A stretch of DNA of 64,000 nt from contig JAFCMP010000024.1 in assembly GCA_017506865.1 (NCBI GenBank), positions 992,001-1,056,000 on the forward strand, given 5' to 3'. The DNA comes from Tribonema minus (Eukaryota > Sar > Xanthophyceae > Tribonematales > Tribonemataceae). The notes under the pieces were generated by a model, which was not told where the DNA came from, ran no database searches, and saw nothing but the letters and a program-made list of their open reading frames with translations. Shown piece after piece: positions 33,765 through 43,800 of this stretch. Each line of letters starts with the position of its first letter. The first letter of the stretch is position 1. The position numbers were made by a program, and so were the translations under genes.

Positions 33765-34565
33765 TATCTGTCGTGGTGCTAGGACGTGCTGCTCACGATA
33801 GCGCATGACATGTCGATGGCGTCTGTTGCAAGCTGCCCATGCACTCCCAGCATGATAGTTCGCATGTATGAAATCATTCATTGAAATGCGTTACATCCAA
33901 GTTTCGTTCTGAATTGCAATGCTAAATTTGTGGCAATGTCAGCTGTGAGTGAGCGTGTCACCCGGCGGCTACCTATGAGGCTTCAGAGAGAGAACTACTG
34001 TAGATTTACTTCCAAGTTCCATCCGTCCATTTGCAAAATTTGTGCCAGTGTCACGTTCTCAGGCTCCACCCGTCCATTTCAAATTGCAATGCTAAATTTG
34101 TGGCAATGGCAGCTGTGACTTTTGTGTCACCCAGCGGCAACTTGTGTGGCTTCACAGGATCACGTTTTGCAGGCAGTGCCTTTTTGACATGCAAAGGGGA
34201 CTGGACTGTGTAGCCAACAGCCTATTTGCCAACTTGTGCCACACGCATCCGAGAGTCTACATGCGTTGGGTTCTGGATGACATTTGTCAGTGACTCTGCC
34301 ATTTGACATCATCTGCACCGACTGCATGTTTATAGACGATTTTGTTCACAAGGTGACATCGGCTAGTCTAAGCAGCGCCCAGAAGCAGTGTGCCCCTGAC
34401 AAGCAAACTCTGGATCTTGCTGTTTGTGTGTTGTCTGACAGCGGAGGGAACCAGATCCGTCCCGAGACCAACGAAGCTTGCAGGTACGCTTGGCGGGCCG
34501 CCGATGGTAGTAGTGGTGCGAGGACATGCTGCTTACGATGGCTCATGACATGCTGATAGCGTCTG
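33765..34565 (+). repeat. Two pairs of repeats in an intergenic region
   Basis: Pair 1: TGCAATGCTAAATTTGTGGC and flanking sequence at about 33916 and 34086, each followed by GTCACCC(G/A)GCGGC. Pair 2: a block at about 33775-33825 (GAC(G/A)TGCTGCT(C/T)ACGAT, CATGACATG...GCGTCTG) recurs at about 34518-34563. No gene is recognisable at 33357-34622. These look like remnants of local duplications between the HSF promoter and the end of the next gene. Confidence 0.65.
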
Positions 34566-34622
34566 GTGCCTATAGCATGTGCGCCGCGCGCGCACACCCG
34601 ACCCCCCCCGACCCGCCCCTTT

Positions 34623-36720
34623 CTACAACGTCAACTCTACAGCTACCATGCGCTCCTCCTGCCCCGCGCCGAACCGAGAGCGCAGCCTTGCGACGTACAC
34701 GGTATAGCGCCTCGAGAGCACCCCCTTCGTCTCGCTCGGCGACTCCAGGATGAACTCCTGCCAGACCTCGCGGGGCGCCCCCCCGGGCGCGCCGTCCGGC
34801 GTCAGCTGCACTTCCCTGGCGGGGGGGCGCACGGGTAGCAGCAAGCCGAGTGTGGCTGTGAGTGGCTGTGAGCAGCTGCGGGTGCAGATGGCAGCGAGCA
34901 GTGCAGTGGCGGCAAGCAGCGGGATGGCGGCGTCCCCGCGGGCACGCCCTCAGGCAGCAGCTGCACCTCCCTGGCGGGGTCACGCACGGGGTGGCAGCGA
35001 GCAGCGAATGGCGCGCGAAGCTCAGTGACCAGCTCGGCACACCGTGAAGGCAAGAGCCAAACACCAGGCATCCACAGTTAGTGCGGCACGGCCTGCGAGT
35101 GTGTGGCAAGGCAGTCGGACGCAGTTGGCAGCAAGCACGTGCGGGCAGCATTGAGCAGCGGCAGGTGCAGATGGTAGTCAGCGAGGAAAACGGTAAGCCA
35201 ACTGAGCAGCTAAGGCGCGCGCGGCAGTCAGCAGCGGCAGGTGCAGTGGCAGCGAGCAGCAACACGTGGCAGTGATATGCAGCAAATGCAGATGGTCATG
35301 AGGCGGACGGCGGGCCGATGGCAGCGCGCAACGGCACGTGCGGGTGGCCGTGAGAGCAGCGGCGGGCGTAGATGGCAGTGGGCAGGTGTGGGCGGCAGTG
35401 CTCAGCAGCAGCGGCGCAGGATGCAGCGAGCTGCAGCACATGCAGCTGGCAATGCGCCGATGGCGGAGAGCAGCAGCAGGGGTGTGTGGACTGCAGTGAG
35501 CGGCGGCGCTGCAGATGGACAGCAAGCACTTGGCGCCCGGGCGCAGTGACGAAGTGTACCATCAACTTGAGGTACCATCAACTTGACTTTAACTGTCTCA
35601 GCTGTTTCGCGCCCTAAGTGGGCATTGATGATCAGAATAACTTCAGAGGACGTGCATACTATCCCAGACCTTCTAAACGTTCGGAGGATGTGCCGCACGT
35701 AGTCCTGTCCGATCGTGCACGTGAGCTGCGCATTAGGTTTAAACTCGCACATGTGCCCATATTTTATGCCTGGAGCATGCAAACTCGTACTACTGTACCT
35801 GGAGCATGCATCTTTGGGAGTACTTCTCAAGGCAACGCCTATACTTGAGAGTACGTGTGTGCGTGCAACTACAGGTCCACTCCGCACCTGGTGAGTGTGA
35901 GCAGCATGTCGGGGTGCGAGCGCTGGTCCGTCTCGACGTCAAAGCGCAGCAACGCGAAGTCCCGGGCCGGGCCCGCGCGCACGCGCGCTCCGTGCTCCGT
36001 GCGCCCACTTGCTCTTCTTGGAGCGCGGCGCGGCGCGCTGCCGCTCGCCGGCCTCGCCGCCGAGGACGCGGCGCCTGAGTCGCAAACGCGCGTGCAAGCA
36101 AACGTCAGGTGCGACATACATGTGCCACGTGTGTCAGGTCATGCATGCACCATGTCGCGCGTGTGGTACTACATAGCACTTTTTTATTGTACATGCGGCA
36201 TCCTTGCCACTCCACGACGCGGCGCCTGCGGGATGGCTTACAAGTTAAGTTATAAGCTGCAATATTTGAAGTTGTACATGATGACACTAATCCCTTGCTG
36301 TTTGGAACCCTGCAGGGGTTCCACCCCTCCATAGCAAATGTGTTGCGCCTAAATCTATACCCGCAATTGCCCTCCAATCTGAGATACAGACTCACCCGCG
36401 GGTGCGGCGGAGCTCTGCTGCAGCGGCAAGGGATAGCCGCCGTACGCGATGAGCGCCCTCCGCATGCGGTCGACGTCGTCAGTGGTGAGCATGAGCGTGA
36501 CTTCCGCGTCCACGACGGCGCGCATCGTGGACTCGCGTGCCTCGAAGACGATGCCAGGTGTCGCGTGATTGCGCGTCAGGTCCGCTGCTGCCGCTGTCGC
36601 CAGCGCCGCGCTGCTGAGTTGCCGGCCGCGCGGCGAAGCGCGGGACGGGGGCACGGCGCAATGGGCGTCAAAGAAAACAAGGGCATACCGGCGCCAAAAG
36701 ACGCACTCAGCGGCCAGCAA
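34623..36720 (-). CDS. Unrecognised three-exon gene (C-terminal part)
   Basis: Exons on the minus strand: about 36613 (or upstream, to an ATG at 36720) to 36396, 36074-35888, and 34815-34623, ending in a TAG stop. Phases agree at both junctions (G|GC and AG|G). The product starts with a helical segment (LSSAALATAAAADLTRNHAT, then RAVVDAEVTLMLTTDDVDRM). A Pro/Arg/Ser-rich linker follows, then DFALLRFDVETDQRSHPDML. The end is a mixed alpha/beta segment, REVWQEFILESPSETKGVL followed by RRYTVYVARLRSRFG. I do not recognise the family; the last segment looks like a folded domain. The N-terminus is uncertain because a decayed copy of the first exon lies upstream (36880-37160). Confidence 0.5.
34816..35540. 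repeat. Imperfect GCAGCGGCAGGTGCAGATGGCAG-type repeats plus partial exon copy
   Basis: About 700 bp of short imperfect repeats of GCAG(C/T)GAGCAG, GGTGCAGATGG and GTGCGGGCAG phrases fill the last intron of the unrecognised gene. Near its start, at about 34920-34990, lies a partial copy of the beginning of the last exon with its acceptor: CCCGCCAG|GGAGGTGCAGCTGC against the real CCCGCCAG|GGAAGTGCAGCTGA. The repeats probably grew from duplication of this junction. Confidence 0.65.
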
Positions 36721-36879
36721 CTTGAAGATTCAATTCCTCCGCCATGTGTGGCATTGCTCGACAGCGGCAAGCCCTCACCACCGATGTGCCCGCGGCGGCA
36801 GCATCCACTTCTTACATACAGTTTTGATATGCAGCTGCTATCGAAGGTGTACATCTTCATCCTGCGCTGTGTTGGAACT

Positions 36880-37160
36880 GCAGCAGGGGTTCCACCCTCC
36901 ATTGCTGCAAGTACCGAAATGTGCTGTGCCTGAATCTATGCCTGTGATCGCCCTCCACTTCATGATGCACGCGTGGCGCGCCTGCTGCAGGCGGTGGACG
37001 TATTCGGGGGCGAGCGCGACGCCCGTGGGGACGGCAATGTGCACCGCGCACCGCGCGCCTCAAAGGTCACGCCGGGCGTCGCGTGGTCACGGGCCAGGTC
37101 CGCCGCCGCCGCGAGTGCCGCGCTGCTGAGCCCCAGGCCGCGCTTCAGGTGCCCCAACTT
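36880..37160 (-). pseudogene. Frameshifted tandem copy of the upstream exon of the unrecognised gene
   Basis: The minus strand reads LSSAALAAAADLARDHATPG and VTFEAR, closely matching LSSAALATAAAADLTRNHAT, PG and IVFEAR in the exon at 36613-36396. The match then continues only in another frame (IAVPTGVALAPEYVHRLQQA against the real AVVDAEVTLMLTTDDVDRMR). Without a frame change it runs to a stop. It is a tandem copy about 500 bp upstream and looks broken. Confidence 0.75.
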
Positions 37161-37860
37161 GGCTACAAAGCGTCTTTATTTCTTTCAACTTTTCTGAGAC
37201 TGAGCCATGCTGCGTGCTCTTAAAGTGACTGCTTGTGACTTTTGCAACGACAAAGCTTATGGTATGTACGTGTGTGACGATACCACAGGGCCAGGATCGT
37301 GTGCGCAAACAAAATCATCACACATCGAACCTGGCATCAACACCTTGCAGGGCTGTACAGACAAGACGCAACATCGTCATTGCCAGAAACGCAGCAACGG
37401 TCGCCTGAGCCCCCTTCAGCAACCCACAAAGTAGTGAACAACCAGTACACAGAACAGACAAGTGTGAAAGCTGAGGACGCCAGTAGTGAGTGACTTGATT
37501 TGCGAGCTCGTTCATCAACTAAAAGTGTCGTGCACGGAGCGCACGGATACAAATTTCGACAGCTGTCACCCCCTAGGCACAGACAGCATCCTTCTGCACG
37601 TCGGCAGTCCCACACACTGCCCTACTTGTAAATCAGGGGCATGCACCCCCCTCCCGCCCCCCCGCCCCCCCCCCTGCTACCCCCACACGACACTGGCGCG
37701 TCATGCACGTGTACACATGATGCGATGTGGTGCTCTATCCGTGGTGCGTCAAGAAGGCATACTGTGCGGGTGGCACTAGGGTGCGAACGGCAAGACCGAG
37801 AGTACGCGCACAAGGACGGCGCCTTGCGCCCCCCCCCCCCCCCCCCCCCCCGCATGCGAG

Positions 37861-40800
37861 CTATGGTGCCCCTCCCGACCACCCGCCTAGGAACGCCACG
37901 CACACGGTCGTGTCGTCGATGACCTGGGGGGAGGGGGGGAGGGGGGGAGGGGGGGGGCGAGCGCACGTCAGCAGTCATGCTGAGACGATACCACATGTTT
38001 GGAAGTCGCTGAGGAGGCCTGCACTGGTACATAGAAAGCAATGTCTTGCACTGTACGCTGTTCTCCGCTCGCTGCTCGCCTCCCTTCGGTGGACGCCTTT
38101 TCCGCGCACGCAGGCGGGTCACAAAGCGCACAAGCGACGATGCAGGTGAAGGTCGACGTTTCTGGTTCGGAAGCAAACCCATGAAATTCATGCAAGACCC
38201 CAGCGCGCATTGCGGCTGGTGCGGCGTGTCCTGGCTTGCAACATCTTGCTCAGTGCCATAGGGCGAAGCCCCAACTCAGGCAGACGCGGGCACGTTGCTA
38301 GTCGCAACGTGTCAGCGCGGCGGCGCCTGTCCGTCTCACCTGCTCTTCCTTCATCCAGCGCTCGCTCGCCTCCGTGATGAGCGCCTCGACGGCAATGCGC
38401 GGCTCGCGCGACTGCGCCGCCATGCCGATGCACTCCTCGTTCGACATGAACTCCCACAGGCCTGCGGGGCGGCGATGGCGGCGGCGGCAGCCATGTGCGT
38501 TCAGCACGAGAGCCGGTCACGGGGCGCATGAGAGAACAGAGCACGATGCGGCCGTGCGGCTGGTAGAGCCACTCTCTCGGGGACTGTACGTGTGCTCCTG
38601 ATCACTTGCAGCGGCAGCCATCACTGATCACTGGCTCATGTACAAAAAGCGCCGGGCGGCGAAGTGCGCTCGACTGGCGCGCGGTGCGTGAGTGGCGCTA
38701 ATTGCGAAAATTGTAGCAGTGCGCCGTGCGTACTGCAAGCCGACAACGCTCGCAGCAGATGACGGGCCCACGTCCCATTGGGAAAGCAGCACCAGATCTT
38801 CCTCCAACACCAGCTCGACAAACCCCTGCAGCACCGTCGACGTGCTGGAACTACGAGAGCGCGCACGCTTGTGCAGCAGTGGGAGTTCTAGCAGCGGCGA
38901 GCAGTCAGTCGCTGTGCTCCAACAGCAGTCAGAGGCAGCGCATGCAGCGCACTGCTGCAGCGCAGCGGCGGTTGCGCGCTAGCACCTCCGTCAGGCGCCT
39001 GCGGCGCGGCGCGCGGGGCGGAGGCGGCAGACGCGGAGGAGCCGACTCCGCTCACATTCTCCTGCGGCGGCGGCGGGCGCGCCGACGCCACCGCCCCTGC
39101 TGCTGCGGCACAGCGCGTGCCGGCGGAGGCGGTAGACGCGGAGGGGCCGACCCCGCTCATGCTGGCCAGCGGCAATGGGCACATCAACAAGGCCGCCCTG
39201 CGCAGGGCGGGTCGCTGCCCTGCTCCGTGCTCAGGGCGGGTCGGTGCAGGGCCGGTCGCCGCCCTGCTCAGGGCGGCTGTGTCGGCGTGTCCGTTGCTGC
39301 TGGCCGACATGAGCGGGGTCGGTCCCTCCGCGTCTGACATGCAGGCGCCGTACCGCAGCAGCAGCAGGGCGGCGCCGTCGGTGTGCGCGCCGCCGCCGCA
39401 GGCGAACATGAGCGGGGTCATTCCATCCGCGTCTGCCGCCTCCGCCCACGCGCGCCGTGCCCCAGCGGCTGCGCGCGATCGACCGGCTCCAGTCGCGGCG
39501 CGTGCGAACAGCGCGCCGAGAATGTGGCATGTTCAACTTCAACTTCAGCCTACAACAACTGAAACCGAGGGCACCCCGACTGCGATGGCTGCGAGCTGCT
39601 ACACCCATCGCTAGCGTTTCGATACGGCTCTCGACTGTCGCAACGGGCGCGCGCATGCGGTTCAAGGAGCACGCACCGTCGGTGGCCAGGATCAGCAGGA
39701 CGTCGCCCGCCGAGGGGTCGAGCTCGCGCGTGAAGAACTCGGGTTCGCTGGACACGCCCGCCGTGTGCGCCACCTGTCAGCGGCAGCGCGGCGACGCAAG
39801 AGTGCGCCGGCATTATGTACTACCAGTCGAGCGAGGACATTGTCAGCTGAGCCGCAGCATGCAGTTGGTTTTCGGCGCCTGCACGAGCTGTACTGCGGGG
39901 CGCCCCAGCGCGCGCGTGCGCAAACGAGCGCCGCGGCATGCGGCGCGGTGCCGCTGCTGCGCATGCGCGTGCGCTGTCACTTGCGCTGTCACTTAATTTT
40001 ATTGAATAGAATATTGACCCGGATTTGACATGGTGAGAATTCCTTTTCTTTAACAACCTTGATAATGCCTAGAGAGCGTACTTCATACGCGCGCACACGC
40101 GCGCCCCCCCCCCCCAATCCGCGCCGCTGCCACCGCCGTACCTTGTCGCCGAGCGACGGCGACATGGCGAGCCGAGGGCCGTCCATCTGGCCGAGTCGAA
40201 TGTGCAATGCAACGTTATACTGTCTGCAGATCGTACTTCAAACGCGTGGCGCCGCACCTTGTCACCGAGCAGACCGTGCTTCATACTTGCGTGCACCACA
40301 CACGGCGTGCCCCCCCTCTCCTATCAACGCCACTGCTACCACCGCCGCCGTACCTTGTCGCCGTGCGACCGCGACCTGGCAAGCCCGGCGACGCCCATGT
40401 GGCCGAGCCAGACGCGCAACTCAACTTAGATTGACTTTTACACAGCTTACTTCAAACGTGTGCACACGCGCCCCCCTCCCCCCCCATCACCGTTACCTTG
40501 TCGGCGACATGGCGAGCCCCGGCACGTCCATGTGGCCGAGCCAGACGCGCGGCGGGCCGTTGAGGCCGTCCTCGTACTCGACCGCGAACACTTGATGTTG
40601 TTTACAGCGCGTGATTCATACACGCCCCCCCCCCCCCCCCCCATCAGCGCCGCCGCCGCCGCCGCATACCTTATCGCCGAGCGACCGCGACATGGCGAGC
40701 CCGGGGACGTCCATGTGGCCGAGCCAGACGCGCGGCGGGCCGTCGAGGCCGTCCTCGTACTCGACCGCAAACACGCGCCCGCCCGCCGCCAGGATGCGCT

Positions 40801-43800
40801 CGCGCTCCGCCTCCGCGTCCGGCTTGTGGTCCACGGAGAGCGGCTCCGCGACGAGCGCGCCGCCGGGCACTTGCTGCGCGGAGGGGGGTCGAAAAGGGGG
40901 GGGGGGGGGGGCTCAGCGCTGGTTCTTGGGGGCGGGGGGGGGGGGGGGGGGGGGGCATTGCGAATGGAGCACGCTCGCCAGTCGCTGCACCTGTGCGGCG
41001 GCGGGGATTCCCATGACGCACCTCCGGTGCTGAGTCCGTGCTGCATGCGCATGCGGATTCGCGCGCGCTTGGGGATTCCTCTGACGCACTTGCGGTGTGC
41101 GGAGTCCGTGCTGCGTGCGCGCGTGCGTGGCCGCGCTGCGCGGTACGTAGCGCCTGCGCATCAGGCGCGCGACGCGTGAATGCGGCCGCAGCTCGGTCTT
41201 CGCAGCGGGGCTTGAGGTCTGAGCTGCACCGCTTGTGGTGCCCTGGTGGAACGCGTATTCACGGGTATTTGTTATGCATAAATCTGTCCTTGCCGCGGCG
41301 TCAGAGGGGTCCGGCGCGCGCTTCCCAGGCACGTGCCTCCGCTGCGTACTTCAACTGTGAAGTTTATTCCCGATGACGCACCTGTATTCCCAGCACCGCT
41401 CGGCTGTCGCCGACGTTGGCGACCGTGATGGAGGACCCGCGTATGCACGCTGCAACCAGGGTGCTGTGCAGCATGGGGGAATGGGGGCGGGGGGGGAGGG
41501 TCGGTTGATGACTGCAACAATGACTGAAGCACGAGGTCAATGCCCGCTGGCCGACCAGCCAGCACGCAGCGCAGTGTCATGGTAATTTGCGGGGCGGACA
41601 GCACCCGGACATAGCAGGCGCGCGACGCCGAGCGGATACCTGTGAGCGGCTGGCCGCGCGCAGGGGTGTGAGCGCGTCAACGAAACGCGTCACCGCATGC
41701 GCGCGCGGCGGCGCTTCCGCGCTGCATCCGGACCCCTGAGCGCTGCTGCGCTAAGCAGCGCTGTCGCGCGATTCAGAATACAGAAGGCAGTCTGCCGCCG
41801 CCGCAGTTCGTCTTCGGTCGAGCGCTGCCTTTTGGCAGAGCAGTGGCGCTACGCTTCGACCCCATTCCCACGCGCGCGCACATCGTGAGACGCCCGCAGG
41901 CACGCCGCTTCGAGAAGCGCAGCGCGTGCACCTCCCGGAAAAGCCAGTGTTTCACATTAACAAACGTGCATTCTGCGTTGCCTGCCAGCTAGGGCTCTGT
42001 TGCAGCTGCGTGCCTCGTGTCGTCGGCCTGTGCCAGATCAACAACTGATGGCTCTGCACTGCTTCCCTGAGTCTCTCTCCGCAAACACCTCACTTTCTAA
42101 TCAATGCGCCTGTTCCCCCTTGTGCTTGAATCACCGCCGCACTACGGCAGAGGGAAGCAAACACCATGAGAGCACCCGTGACACGCTGCCGCAAAGCTAC
42201 TGTGTTGGAGCAATAGTGCAGTCAGACGCTCATTGCCGTTTGCACGATTGACGGTGACGGCAGTTGCACTCGCCGGTAGACAGACTACAACACATTCACT
42301 TCTAGCAGCACACAACAGCATCATAGCTGCGATGCGCAAGAGCCCGTCTGCTGCTCAGCAGCACCGCGCCCCCGCGGCATGGCGCTGCGCCTCTAAGCAC
42401 AAGGCACATTCACAGATACGCTGCCACAGAGCTACTGCCGCAAATTTCCGCATGTGACGCACCTCCCCGAGAAGTCCGTGTCCACAGAGTGGTCCGCGAG
42501 CAGCTCCGCCTCGACGGCCTCTATGCAGTCCTGCAGCGCCGCGGCGACGTCCGTGGCCCACAGCGGGTGCAAGAACGCCGCAGTCGCAAGGCCGTGCCGG
42601 AAGGCCTGCGGCGACAGACGGAGAGAAGGGGAGCGTCACCTGCCTTGCCTGTACTTGAAGATTGATCACTCCTGCACGGATCTGGTGGTGTGTGGACTTG
42701 CAGCAATGTCAGTGCAGCATCAAAAGCATGAATTCGAGCAATAAACGCCTGTGGCCCACAGCGGGCGCGAGAACGGTGGCGAGGCCGTGGCCGTGCCGGA
42801 AGGCCTGCGGCGGCGGATGCGCGGCGAGCGGTGGAGTGGTGCGTCACCTGCCTCGCCCGCACTTGAATATTGATCACTCCTGCATGAATGTGGTGGGGTG
42901 CAGACTTGGCCCAACCCGGTGCGGACTTGGCGTAACCCTAATCCTAATTCTAAGACGTGTGGATAAAGCCTGCGGTGACGGACGGCGAAATGTTGAGCGT
43001 CGCCTGCACTTGAAGAGTGATCACTTACTCCTGCATGAATCTGGTGGGGTGCGGACTCGACCTAACCCTAACCCTAACCCTAACCCTAGGGCGTGCCGGA
43101 AGGTCTGCGGCGACGTGCGGTAACGCGCGGCGGGAAGGGCAGCGTCACCTGTGTCGCCTGCACTCAAAGATTGATGACTCTCACATATATCTGGTGGGGT
43201 GTGGACTCGACCTAACCCTAACCCTAACCCAAAGACCTGCGGCAAGGAGTACAGCAGAACGTCACAAGCATAAGTTCGGGGAGCTGCCATCGAGGCGTTC
43301 CCAACGCCACCCGCCCTCAGGCACGGACATTCCCCGGCGCGGCGAGAGACGCGGACGCGCAGCACGCGCGTACGCGGCGCAGGGGAGCGCAGTTGCACAG
43401 ATCTGCAGCACGGCGCGGGTGCGCGGGTGCGTGGCACCAGAGCCGCGTATCTCCTCGGCGCGCTGCGCAAGCCAACGGGAACGCCCCCCCCCCCCCCCCC
43501 GCATCCTGCGCAAGCTGCGGGCCTGCAGTACATAGGCGCTGATGCGCGCGCGGCGCTGCATGTTGAAGTTGAAGTTTGCGTGCGGCGGTGACGCACCTGC
43601 GCGACCTTGTCGCCCGCCTCGCCGTGCCCGTCGAGCACGACGAACAGCAGGCTGCCCGTCGCGGGGTCCTCCGCCATGACGAGCGCGTCCTGATTCTTCT
43701 TGCGCGGGTTATACGGCGCAAAGCCGCGCTTGCTGAAGCCCGCGTAGCACGAGACGACGCTGCGCGGCGGCGCCGGCTCCTCCTCCGCGGCGGGCGGCGG

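Noticed and set aside
40460..41179. Plus-strand 239-codon frame
   Set aside because: It is the antisense of the PP2C catalytic exon array and its poly-G tracts.
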